DNA of 32,754 nt, from contig DYQK01000021.1 in NCBI GenBank assembly GCA_020719385.1, forward strand, positions 4,432 through 37,185, written 5' to 3'. A program made the position numbers and the translations under genes. Under the pieces are notes generated by a model that saw only the letters and a program-made list of their open reading frames with translations, did no database searches and was not told the origin of the DNA. Origin of the DNA: Rikenella microfusus (lineage in GTDB: Bacteria > Bacteroidota > Bacteroidia > Bacteroidales > DYQK01). Below, one piece after another: positions 7,421-15,264 of this stretch (position 1 is its first letter; every line of letters starts with the position of its first letter).

Positions 7421-7732
7421 ATGAAATCAAAAAAAACTGAAATTCAATTAAAAATTATTCATAAATTAAGATACTTAAGACAATATTATAACTTAAGTCA
7501 GGTGCAAATTTGTGATATTTTAGGTTTGAATAGCGCAGGACAAATTGGAAACATTGAAAGTCCTAAGTTTAAACAAAAGTATACCATTCAACAAATTTAT
7601 AAACTTGCAAATTTTTTCAATTATCCAATTGAAAAAATATTTTTATCGGACAAAGAATTAGAAAAATCTACAACAGAAGTAGTTAATGATTTGATATTAA
7701 GACTTATAGATTACGAAAAACAATTAAATTAA
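7421..7732 (+). CDS. XRE-family HTH regulator, likely controller (C) protein of the R-M cassette
   Basis: The 103-residue protein has a Cro/CI-type helix-turn-helix at about residues 12-67: RYLRQYYNLSQVQICDILGL, then the recognition-helix region and a KLANFFNYPIEKIF ending typical of XRE domains. It precedes the endonuclease gene by 7 bp and opposes the methyltransferase gene, the usual arrangement of a C protein that delays restriction until host DNA is methylated. I saw no clear C-box repeats at its promoter. The gene has only three CpG in its first 300 bp, against about twenty in the same length of cheY, so it appears to be of foreign origin. An unrelated XRE repressor is the alternative. 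Confidence 0.75.
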   Translation: MKSKKTEIQLKIIHKLRYLRQYYNLSQVQICDILGLNSAGQIGNIESPKFKQKYTIQQIYKLANFFNYPIEKIFLSDKELEKSTTEVVNDLILRLIDYEKQLN

Positions 7733-7739
7733 CAAAAAT

Positions 7740-8315
7740 ATGTGTTTAAATGTAAGTGATTTTGTAACTGCTTCTAAACAGGTAGAAGATATTGAAGAAC
7801 AATCTGTTGGTCTAATTAACGAAATTTCAGGTGACGAAATAACTGTCTTTTTTATTGGAAAAAAGAAAACAGTGAAAACAAGCAACCAAAATGTTACATT
7901 TTTAGATATTACAAAAACTGGAAAACCCTATAAAGTGAAAATATGTAACATTTGTCATATTCTCAAAGATATTGATGAATTTGACATAAACCAAACTGAC
8001 GCAAAAGGCAGAAAAACCACCAGACCAAGTTGTAAAGTTTGTCGAGTTGATATTGACGGAGAAAAGTTAAAAGCAGCCGAAAGTAAAAAATTAGACGCTA
8101 TAAAACCAAAACTTATCTTTACTTGTCCGATTTGTGAAAAAATGTCCATTGTTGGAGTTACTGCAAATTTAGTAAAAGACCACGATCACAAAACAGGTAA
8201 TGCTAGAGAATGGATATGCGACAGCTGCAATACTGGTTTGGGTAGGTTTAAAGACAACATAAAATTACTTGAAAAAGTAATTGATTATCTCAAAAAACAC
8301 TCAAACAAGCAATAG
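7740..8315 (+). CDS. HNH/endonuclease VII-fold type II restriction endonuclease, Hpy99I-like
   Basis: The 191-residue protein has a beta-rich N-terminus (about 22-65), then two zinc ribbons: C69-x2-C72 with C98-x2-C101, and C129-x2-C132 with C160-x2-C163. The second frames a beta-beta-alpha-Me nuclease motif, D147-H-D-H-K-T-G, with N164 in CNTGLG. This order (barrel, two Cys4 zinc sites, DH and N catalytic residues) and the length match what I recall of Hpy99I (190 residues; catalytic D148, H149, N165), a CGWCG-cutting enzyme. General membership in the recombination endonuclease VII family is firm; Hpy99I-like specificity is inference. It follows the HTH gene by 7 bp and overlaps the 3' end of the convergent methyltransferase gene by 15 bp. 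Confidence 0.78.
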   Translation: MCLNVSDFVTASKQVEDIEEQSVGLINEISGDEITVFFIGKKKTVKTSNQNVTFLDITKTGKPYKVKICNICHILKDIDEFDINQTDAKGRKTTRPSCKVCRVDIDGEKLKAAESKKLDAIKPKLIFTCPICEKMSIVGVTANLVKDHDHKTGNAREWICDSCNTGLGRFKDNIKLLEKVIDYLKKHSNKQ

Positions 8316-9134
8316 AGAATTTAATGTTGGTTGCTTTTCTATTAGTTTTATTCTTTCTTTTGCAATATTAACATAATCTTGTGAAATGTCAAAACCGATA
8401 AAATTTCGTTTCAAAAGTTTTGCCATTTTACAAGTTGTTCCTGAACCATTCATTGGGTCTAAAACTAAATCACCTTCATTTGTCCAAGAAAAAATATGGT
8501 CTCTTGCCAACTTTTCAGGGAAAATCGCAGTATGTTGAAAAGCAATTTTATCATTAGTGGAACCACCTAAACCAACTGCATATTCCCAAATATTTGTCAA
8601 TGTTTTTTCAGGATTTAACTCACCCCAAACTTTATTATTTACCCCATCGGTTTTTTTATTTGCAACAAGTTTTTCTTTACCTTGTCTTACTGTTTTTGTT
8701 TTCAAAGGATTAAACGTATTTGGACTACCTTTGGAAAAGATAAACATAAATTCGTAGCAATTTGTGTAAGCATTTGAACGCATAAAAGGTGTATTCCTTT
8801 TTTCGTAAATCATCACATCGTGAACATTGAAACCAATTTCTTGAAAATAGATTGCTTGTTTAAAACTTGTCAAAGAACGATTTCCATTTTTTATTTTATC
8901 TCCAACCACCCAAACAACAACTCCACCATTTTTAGTGATTCTATAAATTTGTTGTGCAATTTTTTCAAACTCAAAATGATAACCATTATAATCCCTTAGG
9001 TCATCATACGGTGGAGAAGTAACAACTAAATCAATAGTGTTATTTGAAATTTTTTGCATTCCCAAAACGCAATCCATACAATAAATCTCATTCAATTCCA
9101 ACTCTCCAGTCATATTTAGTTCAGAAGTTCCCAT
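8301..9134 (-). CDS. Type II DNA methyltransferase (beta-class, N4-cytosine or N6-adenine)
   Basis: The 277-residue enzyme has the catalytic motif TSPPY near the N-terminus (about residue 40) and the SAM-binding motif DPMNGSGTT near the C-terminus (about 235-243), followed by FIGFDIS. The order IV then I marks a beta-class amino methyltransferase. The SPPY form is used by both N4mC and N6mA enzymes, so the methylated base is uncertain. The frame is open to a TTG at 9161, but I start it at the ATG at 9134: a full promoter (TTTG-N20-TAAATTTG, 9172-9203) puts the transcript start near 9166, leaving a leader of about 32 nt. It should protect sites cut by the convergent endonuclease. Confidence 0.85.
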   Translation of the reverse strand: MGTSELNMTGELELNEIYCMDCVLGMQKISNNTIDLVVTSPPYDDLRDYNGYHFEFEKIAQQIYRITKNGGVVVWVVGDKIKNGNRSLTSFKQAIYFQEIGFNVHDVMIYEKRNTPFMRSNAYTNCYEFMFIFSKGSPNTFNPLKTKTVRQGKEKLVANKKTDGVNNKVWGELNPEKTLTNIWEYAVGLGGSTNDKIAFQHTAIFPEKLARDHIFSWTNEGDLVLDPMNGSGTTCKMAKLLKRNFIGFDISQDYVNIAKERIKLIEKQPTLNSLLLV

Positions 9135-9171
9135 ATAGCAGTGCTTAACTTTGATTAACAAAATGACAACG

Positions 9172-9203
9172 CAAATTTAAACAGTTTTTTTCAAATTTCC
9201 AAA
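9172..9203 (-). promoter_or_regulatory. Promoter of the methyltransferase gene
   Basis: On the minus strand TTTG (9203-9200), a 20-bp spacer and TAAATTTG (9179-9172) fit the Bacteroidota consensus exactly. The -7 element sits in the string GTTTAAATTTGCGTT, which also occurs at the promoters near 14722 and 15191. Confidence 0.65.
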
Positions 9204-9218
9204 TTTTTCAGTGAAAAC

Positions 9219-9253
9219 AAAATAAAATTTCGAGAAATTTTATTTTCTCGAAA
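9219..9253. promoter_or_regulatory. Two overlapping, mutually exclusive inverted repeats
   Basis: A 13-bp dyad (9219-9231 with 9234-9246, 2-bp centre) overlaps a 10-bp dyad (9228-9237 with 9244-9253, 6-bp centre). The two cannot form together. They lie between the divergent methyltransferase and gldA promoters and cover the place where a -33 element of gldA would be. Confidence 0.4.
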
Positions 9254-9261
9254 AAATTTCT

Positions 9262-9269
9262 TATTTTTG
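9262..9269 (+). promoter_or_regulatory. -7 promoter element of gldA
   Basis: TATTTTTG lies 19 bp before the ATG at 9289. No TTTG or TTG is placed 18-20 bp upstream; that position is covered by the overlapping inverted repeats. Confidence 0.55.
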
Positions 9270-9288
9270 CTCTCTAAAAACGCAAAAA

Positions 9289-10191
9289 ATGTCGATAGAA
9301 GTTTCGAATGTTAGCAAAATTTACGGCAAACAACGAGCATTAGACAATGTTTCGTTCAAGATAAACGCAGGCGAGGTGGTCGGTTTTCTGGGACCAAACG
9401 GTGCGGGAAAAACTACGATGATGCGAATTATCACGTGTTTTATTCCACAAACTGAAGGAAAAGTTTTAGTCAATAATTTTGACGTAATCACCGAGTCGTT
9501 GCTTGTACGTAAGAACATTGGTTATTTGCCCGAACATAATCCGCTTTATTTGGAAATGTATGTGAAGGAATATTTGTCGTTTGTGGCGGGAATTTATAAA
9601 TTGAAAAATCCGAAATCTCGCATTTTTGAAATTATTGAGCAAACAGGTTTACTTTCTGAATCGCACAAAAAAATCGGCGATTTGTCGAAGGGGTACAGGC
9701 AGAGAGTTGGTTTGGCACAGGCACTTTTGCACAACCCCGATGTTTTGATTCTTGACGAGCCAACCACAGGACTCGACCCAAATCAAATTATTGAGATTCG
9801 CAATTTAATTGTCGAAGTGGGAAAGAAAAAAACTATTATGCTTTCAACACACATAATGCAGGAAGTCGAAGCAATTTGTAACCGTGTGATAATCATTGAC
9901 AAAGGAAAAATTGTGGCAGATAATTCTGTTTCGAAAATTCGCAATATCGAAGATTTTCAAACAATAATTTTAGAATTGGACAGAGAAATTTCTGTCGAAA
10001 AATTGATGGAAATAGAATTTGTAACAGATGTTAAACATTTAAACGAGAATCGTTTTCTGATTCAAAGCGAGTCGAAAAATGATATTCGAAGTAAAATTTT
10101 TCAATTTGCGGTGGAAAATCATTTTACAGTTCTCGGAATGCAAAAATATGAAAAAACTATTGAAGAAGTTTTTCGCGAATTAACAAAGTAA
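9289..10191 (+). CDS. gldA: ABC transporter ATP-binding protein, GldA-type
   Basis: The 300-residue ATPase has Walker A G35-P-N-G-A-G-K-T-T43, signature L132-S-K-G-Y-R-Q-R139, Walker B VLILDEP with catalytic E157, and H-loop H188. The Q-loop glutamine is replaced by E82 in a YLPEHNPLY segment, a form I associate with GldA, and the length equals that of GldA (about 300 residues). In Flavobacterium GldA works with membrane subunits GldF and GldG in an ABC transporter required for gliding; no permease gene is next to it here, so the partners would be encoded elsewhere. Another Bacteroidota ABC-2 ATPase is the alternative. It is followed after 12 bp by a secreted-protein gene. Confidence 0.8.
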   Translation: MSIEVSNVSKIYGKQRALDNVSFKINAGEVVGFLGPNGAGKTTMMRIITCFIPQTEGKVLVNNFDVITESLLVRKNIGYLPEHNPLYLEMYVKEYLSFVAGIYKLKNPKSRIFEIIEQTGLLSESHKKIGDLSKGYRQRVGLAQALLHNPDVLILDEPTTGLDPNQIIEIRNLIVEVGKKKTIMLSTHIMQEVEAICNRVIIIDKGKIVADNSVSKIRNIEDFQTIILELDREISVEKLMEIEFVTDVKHLNENRFLIQSESKNDIRSKIFQFAVENHFTVLGMQKYEKTIEEVFRELTK

Positions 10192-10203
10192 ACATTTTTT
10201 GAT

Positions 10204-10881
10204 ATGAAAAAAATCTTAGGAATTTTGTTTTGTATTGCGTTGTCAATACAAATTTCTGTCGCACAGTCGCAGGCAAGTTATTCTGATTATTCCCCCTCGC
10301 AGAAGAATAACATTTTTTATGACGATTTTAGCGACAACAGTAAAAGTTGGACTACGGGAGAGAACGGAACATTTAACCGCTCCGCAGGCACTTACACCTG
10401 GAAAGACCACAAAAACGGCGGTTGGGTAGTAACAAAACAATCCGTTTCGATTGATTATCAACGCGATTTCGAAATCGAATATTACGCAAAATTTCACATC
10501 GCCGATATTTACGGTTCAATATTTTTGTTTTGGGGAACAAATTATAACCAATCTCACACGCTCGGCATTACGGGATATCCGTTTTACGCAATGGGAACTT
10601 ACGGCAGTTTCACAAAATTTTCGAAAAATTATGAAAAGTTAAAAAACATTGAATTTTCGCGTTTTAATAAAGTCACTTTGCGAAAAGTTCGAAATCGGCT
10701 GTATTTTTTTATGAATGAAATGTATATTTTTGAAACTGAACACACTCCCGAAAGAATTTCGGAAGTTGGTTTAATGCTTTCAAATAAAAATGCTATTGAG
10801 TTGGATTATTTTCGAGTTTCTTATCTCGGTGGACGAAGTTCGTCTGTCGATTTAGACGACAACGGCGAGCCAAGTCGATAA
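10204..10881 (+). CDS. Secreted beta-rich protein with a concanavalin/DUF1080-like domain, function unknown
   Basis: The 225-residue protein has a signal peptide (about residues 1-20, ending SVAQ). The rest is beta-rich and resembles the jelly-roll domains of DUF1080 and related glycan-binding or glycoside-hydrolase proteins: FYDDFSDN-SKSW at the start, aromatic strands in the middle (DFEIEYYAKF) and a terminal ELDYFRVSYLG strand. I see no catalytic motif. There is no T9SS sorting domain, so it probably stays in the periplasm or is attached in another way. It follows gldA by 12 bp and ends at a strong terminator, so the two are likely one operon. Confidence 0.65.
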   Translation: MKKILGILFCIALSIQISVAQSQASYSDYSPSQKNNIFYDDFSDNSKSWTTGENGTFNRSAGTYTWKDHKNGGWVVTKQSVSIDYQRDFEIEYYAKFHIADIYGSIFLFWGTNYNQSHTLGITGYPFYAMGTYGSFTKFSKNYEKLKNIEFSRFNKVTLRKVRNRLYFFMNEMYIFETEHTPERISEVGLMLSNKNAIELDYFRVSYLGGRSSSVDLDDNGEPSR

Positions 10882-10889
10882 AAAAATCT

Positions 10890-10918
10890 AAAACCATCTT
10901 TCGCAAGATGGTTTTTTT
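10890..10918. terminator. Bidirectional intrinsic terminator
   Basis: An 11-bp stem (10890-10900 with 10905-10915) with loop TCGC is followed by a T run to 10918. An A run on the other side gives T on the minus strand, so it can also serve the convergent M1 peptidase gene that ends at 10928. Confidence 0.85.
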
Positions 10919-10927
10919 GTGAAATTT

Positions 10928-12829
10928 TTACACAAAAATCGAACTGACAAATTGCAACAAATTTTCTGTCCAAAATAAAAATTTCACTAAATATTTCCAT
11001 CTCGCTGCGGAATTATTTTCTTGCGAAAGAGAATTATTTTGCAAATTTATATCTAAAAAATTTTTCTGAAATGGGTCAATTTTTGCCCACAAAATCGCAC
11101 TTTTTTCATTATAACGAAATGTTTTTGTCCGAGATTTTCCATCCCATTTTTCTAAAATTTCTTTTCCATTTTCGAAGTGTACTAAAATTTCAACAGGAAA
11201 TGTTATCTCACCCATTCGATGCAAAATTATCTCTGAATCGTGAATTTTTGCCATTTTATAATCACAAATATTTGTCCCGTATAAAACTTGATAAAAAAAC
11301 CAATTCAAATCGGCACCCAATTTTTCGTTATGCGATTCGGCAAGCGTTTCGTTTATTGTCGCAATAAAATCCTCGCCGCAAGGATGTTTAAACTTCCATT
11401 TCTCGAAATATTTTCGAAAAATTTTGTCCATCGTCTCGCTGCCAATATTTTTTTCCAATGTTTTTAACCAAACAAGCGGCTTGTAATAACTCAAAACGGC
11501 ATAACTATTTTCTGAAAATTCCCAAGATTTTAACGAAGTCTCTGCGATTTTCGGATTTTCTGCGAAAGTATACAAATTTTTTTGAAAATCGAAAGTTCCA
11601 ATTTTTAAACCAAACATCTCAAGCAAAGAAGTTTTTTCGCCGAAATATTCGTTCATAATTTGCGTTTCGAAATAGGTCGTAATTCCTTCGTCCAGCCAAG
11701 CCTCTTCAAACTCGTTAGTCGCAACCAAAGACATAAAATATTGATGCGTAAACTCGTGAATTGTAACCAATTCCAAAAAACGAAAATTTTGCGGATTTCC
11801 GACAAAAACTTCACCGACAACCAACATCGGATATTCCATTCCTGCCGAATTATAGCCCGAAAACGGCGGACTAATCAACGTTATGACAGGATGAGGATAT
11901 TTTCCGAGATTTTTTGACAAAAAATTCATTGATTTCTCTATTGCCGAGAAATATCTTTGAGCGAAATGTTCGTGTTCAGGAAAAAGTAAAACCTTGATTT
12001 TCACATCGTTATAATTTTTCTCGAAGACTTCAAAAAGCGGCGAAGCGGCAAAAGCAAAATCAATAACCGAATCTGCTTGAAAAGTTAAAGTTTTTGTTTT
12101 TCCTAATATTTGTTCATTTTTCAACATTCCTGTTGCACCGACAACAAAGTTTTGCGGCACAGAAATATTCACTAAATAATTTCCAAAATCTGCGTAAAAT
12201 TCACTATTTCGGTGATATTGATGACAATTCCATTGTCCTTTTTGTGCGAAACGCATTCCTGCGGGTTCGTAAACGCCGATTTTCGGAAACCATTGCCCGA
12301 TGAGAAAATAATCTTGCGAAAAACCACTTCGAGCAATGATTTTTGGAATTTTCGAAGAAAAATGAATTTTTATTTTCGCAATTTTTTCGGGAAAAATAAA
12401 ATTTTTTAACGAAACTTTCGCAACCGTTTGGTCGTCAGGGTTAGAATCATCGGGAGAAATAAACTGCAAAGCAGAAGTTAAATTCTCTTCAAAAGTCGAA
12501 TCAAAATGAATCAAAGACAAAATTTCGATATTGCCCCAAAGGTCTTTGTCGTTGATATTCAAATCGTTAACACCTCTTTCCTGCAAAAATGTTGACCGAG
12601 AATTTTTAAACGCATTCCAATACAAATGAAATTGCAATTCTTTAATTGTGTCTTGCGAGGGATTTTTCCAAAATAAAATTAAATTTCCTTCGAGAGTTTT
12701 CCTCTCTGCGTCAAGTTTCGCATCTATTTGATAATTAGCAATTTGCACCGAATTTACTTGCGGCAAAAGCGGCTGCGAAAAACAATTTAACGAGATAAAA
12801 ATCGAAATTATTGAAAAAAAAGTTTTCAT
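10928..12829 (-). CDS. Secreted M1-family zinc metallopeptidase (aminopeptidase N-like)
   Basis: The 633-residue protein has a signal peptide (about residues 1-18, ending NCFS). The N-terminal half is the beta-saddle domain seen in M1 peptidases. The gluzincin site is complete: H358-E359-F-T-H362, with the third zinc ligand E381 eighteen residues after H362 in an AWLDEG segment, and a GYNSAGMEYP segment before it that corresponds to the family's GAMEN substrate loop (here SAGMEYP). It should release N-terminal residues from peptides outside the cytoplasmic membrane. It starts 3 bp after the stop of the MORN-variant gene and so is probably co-transcribed from the promoter near 14722. Confidence 0.88.
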   Translation of the reverse strand: MKTFFSIISIFISLNCFSQPLLPQVNSVQIANYQIDAKLDAERKTLEGNLILFWKNPSQDTIKELQFHLYWNAFKNSRSTFLQERGVNDLNINDKDLWGNIEILSLIHFDSTFEENLTSALQFISPDDSNPDDQTVAKVSLKNFIFPEKIAKIKIHFSSKIPKIIARSGFSQDYFLIGQWFPKIGVYEPAGMRFAQKGQWNCHQYHRNSEFYADFGNYLVNISVPQNFVVGATGMLKNEQILGKTKTLTFQADSVIDFAFAASPLFEVFEKNYNDVKIKVLLFPEHEHFAQRYFSAIEKSMNFLSKNLGKYPHPVITLISPPFSGYNSAGMEYPMLVVGEVFVGNPQNFRFLELVTIHEFTHQYFMSLVATNEFEEAWLDEGITTYFETQIMNEYFGEKTSLLEMFGLKIGTFDFQKNLYTFAENPKIAETSLKSWEFSENSYAVLSYYKPLVWLKTLEKNIGSETMDKIFRKYFEKWKFKHPCGEDFIATINETLAESHNEKLGADLNWFFYQVLYGTNICDYKMAKIHDSEIILHRMGEITFPVEILVHFENGKEILEKWDGKSRTKTFRYNEKSAILWAKIDPFQKNFLDINLQNNSLSQENNSAARWKYLVKFLFWTENLLQFVSSIFV

Positions 12830-12832
12830 TTT

Positions 12833-14692
12833 TTACTTTTTTAATTCAGGGATTCCGTTTTTAAATTCTTTTTTTGAGACAACTTTGCCGTATTTGTCGT
12901 ACTGAATTTCGAAACCGTGTTTTTTGCCGTTTAGATAAAAAATCTCGGTTTTGGGCTTGCCGTTTGGGAAAAATTTAGTGAATTTGCCGTCTTTGAGATT
13001 ATTTTTGTAATTTATCTCGCTTTCGAGAAATCCTTGTTCGCCCCAAGTTTGACTTAATCCGTCTTTTTTGCCCTTTTTAAACGATTCTTTTCGCAACATT
13101 TGTCCTTGCTCGGAGAAAAATGCCCAAATTCCATCTTTTAAACCCTCGAAATAATTGCCGCCGCAAATTTGTGTTCCGATTTCATTAAATTCGATATAAT
13201 TGCCGTGATATAAACCCTGTTTGTAATTTTCGGCTTTTCGCAGTTTTCCTGTTTCGAAATAAAAAACTGATTTTCCATTTTTTATTCCGTCAAGATATTC
13301 GACTTCGTACAATTTTACTTCATTTTCTGTCCATTCTGTCCATTTTTTCGTCATTTTTCCGTTGTTAAAATCGCCTTCGATTTTTTTGCTTCCGTTTTCG
13401 AACCACGAGACCCAATGTCCGTCTTCTTTGCCGTTTGCGAAATAACCTTCGCTATATTTTTGTCCGTTTTCATAAAAAGTTGTCCATAAACTGTCTTTTT
13501 GTCCGTTTTTGTAAAACCCGATTTTCCAAATTGCGTTTGGTTTAACTTTGTAATTGAGAGGTTTAAAAACTGTGTCTGCACCGAAAAAAATCATTGTTCC
13601 GAGTTTTTGCGAAACTTTAACCGTGTCAAAACCGTACCAATATGTCCATTTTCCGTTCATTTCGCCGTCTTTGTAAAAACCTTGATTTCCGATTTTGCCG
13701 TTTTTTTTCCAATAAGTCCATTTTCCTGTTTGAACGTCATTGTCAAATTCGCCTTCCATATCTTTGAAACCGTTTTTTTGCCACCAAATCGCTTTTCCGT
13801 CTTTTTTGTCATTATTGAAAAAAATTTCAAATTCGGGTTTTCCGTCTTGATAAAATTGCGAATGTTTTCCCGTTTTTAAACCGTTTTTATATTCGCCTTG
13901 CATCTGCAAATTTCCGTTTTCGTATCGAAAAACCCAAAAACTATCTCTTTTTTCGTTGAAAAGTTTGCCTTTCATTGCTATGATTCCGTTTTCGAAATAT
14001 TCGATATTGAGTCCGTTTTCATAATTTAACTCGCTTTTTAACTTTCCATTTTCGAAAAAAGTGTTCCATTTTCCTGTTCTTTTTCCATTTTTGTAATTTC
14101 CTTTTGCGAAAACTTTGCCGTTGGAATGAAAAAAAGTCCATTCTCCTTCTTCGCGTCCATTTTTTAAACTTCCTTCTTGCCGTTTTTGATTATTGGGGTA
14201 AAAATCGTAAAAAATTCCGTTTCCATCTTTGACAATTTGTTTTCCTTCGTTGTTCCAAGCGTTTAAAATTTTAGAGGAATCATCGGAGAAATAATATTTT
14301 TCCTTGATTTTTAGCCCTTTTTCGTTGTAAAAAATCCATAAACTGTCTTCGAGTCCCATTTTATAGAATCCGTTTTCCTTGACTTGACCGTTTTCGAAGA
14401 AAGACTGAAAAGTTCCGTATTGAACGTTGTAACGATATTCTGCTTCGAATTGTTTTTTGCCGTTTGCGTAGAAATACGTGAGTTTTCCGTGAACAACGCC
14501 GAAGAGGAATTCTGTTTCCTGAATTTTTTCTCCTTTTTCGTTCCACGAGGTCCATTTGCCGATTTCATCGCCGTTGCGAAGTTTTCCTTGACGTTTTTTC
14601 TGTTTGTTTTTCCAAAATTCGGTAACCAACGAATCTTGAGCGGCAGATAAAAATGAAAAGAAAATCAAAAAAATTGCGAAAAATGTTTTCAT
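12833..14692 (-). CDS. Exported MORN-variant (YwqK-type) repeat protein
   Basis: The 619-residue protein has a signal peptide (about residues 1-18) followed by about 23 imperfect repeats of roughly 22-24 residues with the pattern W-x3-[FY]-x2-NG-K-x4-G-x-[FY]-K-NG-x3-G. These are the YwqK/MORN-variant repeats that form an extended beta-hairpin rod. One repeat near residues 360-400 is interrupted by a longer insert (around FDTVK...LNYKVKPN). Such proteins in Bacteroidota are surface or periplasmic and of unclear function; some Ywq relatives are antitoxin-like, but nothing here suggests that. It forms an operon with the M1 peptidase gene. Confidence 0.85.
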   Translation of the reverse strand: MKTFFAIFLIFFSFLSAAQDSLVTEFWKNKQKKRQGKLRNGDEIGKWTSWNEKGEKIQETEFLFGVVHGKLTYFYANGKKQFEAEYRYNVQYGTFQSFFENGQVKENGFYKMGLEDSLWIFYNEKGLKIKEKYYFSDDSSKILNAWNNEGKQIVKDGNGIFYDFYPNNQKRQEGSLKNGREEGEWTFFHSNGKVFAKGNYKNGKRTGKWNTFFENGKLKSELNYENGLNIEYFENGIIAMKGKLFNEKRDSFWVFRYENGNLQMQGEYKNGLKTGKHSQFYQDGKPEFEIFFNNDKKDGKAIWWQKNGFKDMEGEFDNDVQTGKWTYWKKNGKIGNQGFYKDGEMNGKWTYWYGFDTVKVSQKLGTMIFFGADTVFKPLNYKVKPNAIWKIGFYKNGQKDSLWTTFYENGQKYSEGYFANGKEDGHWVSWFENGSKKIEGDFNNGKMTKKWTEWTENEVKLYEVEYLDGIKNGKSVFYFETGKLRKAENYKQGLYHGNYIEFNEIGTQICGGNYFEGLKDGIWAFFSEQGQMLRKESFKKGKKDGLSQTWGEQGFLESEINYKNNLKDGKFTKFFPNGKPKTEIFYLNGKKHGFEIQYDKYGKVVSKKEFKNGIPELKK

Positions 14693-14698
14693 AAAATT

Positions 14699-14734
14699 AA
14701 AATTTTGATTTTAAAACGCAAATTTAAACATTTT
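14699..14734. repeat. 36-bp direct repeat carrying a promoter, copy 1
   Basis: This 36-bp string is identical to 15168-15203. It contains the minus-strand -7 element TAAATTTG (14726-14719) upstream of the MORN-variant gene, with the ATG about 27 bp further on. In this copy a TTG lies 20 bp upstream of the -7 element. Confidence 0.8.
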
Positions 14735-14782
14735 TTGCAAATTAAACAACAAAATTTGGGAATAGAAGAGAGATAATTTCGT

Positions 14783-15154
14783 TTAACTTGTCAGCCATTC
14801 CAATGCGTCTTCTCGCTTAGAGAACCCTTTGATGTTGGTTTTTGCGAAAAAATTCACTGCGTTTAACAACATACTTTTGGCATCAGATATTCCAATGACT
14901 GCCATTTTTTCAGTTATTTTTTTGGTGCGTGAGGCGGCTTCCTTGAATTTTAACAAAACGCGTCCATTTATGAAGCAGTTGGTTACATCAATTAAAATTA
15001 ATAAGTTTGTTCCTTGTTTGAAATCGTATAAAATTCCTTCTTCAATGAGGGACGAAACCGAGTTAATCTCGGATTTTTCGTCATCTACTAAGCCGCTGTA
15101 ATTGTTGAAAATCACCTTTTTCCTGTTATAAAGACCTGTAAAAAAGCGTTCCAT
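14783..15154 (-). CDS. STAS/SpoIIAA-like protein
   Basis: The 123-residue protein resembles the SpoIIAA-like/STAS-SEC14 family: an N-terminal strand pair (KKVIFNNYSGL), a helix, a central strand LLILIDVTNC, an amphipathic helix, the strand MAVIGISDAK and a final helix with DALEWL. It lacks a signal peptide. Family members are small cytoplasmic or membrane-associated regulators of uncertain function; related STAS proteins act in partner switching. The gene is divergent from the receiver-PP2C phosphatase gene, with both promoters inside 110 bp, which makes a functional link plausible but unproven. The start is the ATG at 15154, 34 bp after a -7 element. Confidence 0.65.
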   Translation of the reverse strand: MERFFTGLYNRKKVIFNNYSGLVDDEKSEINSVSSLIEEGILYDFKQGTNLLILIDVTNCFINGRVLLKFKEAASRTKKITEKMAVIGISDAKSMLLNAVNFFAKTNIKGFSKREDALEWLTS

Positions 15155-15167
15155 AAATATTTGTTAA

Positions 15168-15203
15168 AAAATTTTGATTTTAAAACGCAAATTTAAACAT
15201 TTT
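15168..15203. repeat. 36-bp direct repeat carrying a promoter, copy 2
   Basis: The string is identical to 14699-14734 and contains TAAATTTG on the minus strand (15195-15188) upstream of the STAS-like gene. The sequence upstream of it differs from copy 1 and has no clear -33 element. Confidence 0.8.
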
Positions 15204-15204
15204 A

Positions 15205-15234
15205 TTGAAAAAAATAAAATATTTTTTATCTTTG
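15205..15234 (+). promoter_or_regulatory. Promoter of the receiver-PP2C phosphatase gene
   Basis: TTG at 15205-15207, a 19-bp spacer and TATCTTTG at 15227-15234 fit the Bacteroidota consensus. The ATG at 15265 follows about 30 bp later. It is back to back with the promoter of the STAS-like gene. Confidence 0.65.
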
Positions 15235-15264
15235 CAAATATTTTTCAAAAATTTTTGTGCAAAA

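Noticed and set aside
9135-9161. TTG start nine codons upstream for the methyltransferase
   Set aside because: The promoter places the transcript start near 9166, leaving almost no leader for that codon, and the residues gained do not look like family sequence.
13499-13879. 126-codon open frame antisense to the MORN-variant gene
   Set aside because: It is low in complexity, follows the repeat pattern of the real gene in the opposite frame, and has no recognisable domain or promoter.
14783-15154. The missing HPt domain of CheA in this small gene
   Set aside because: The protein alternates strands and helices like a STAS/SpoIIAA fold and has no HxxKG-type phospho-histidine motif.
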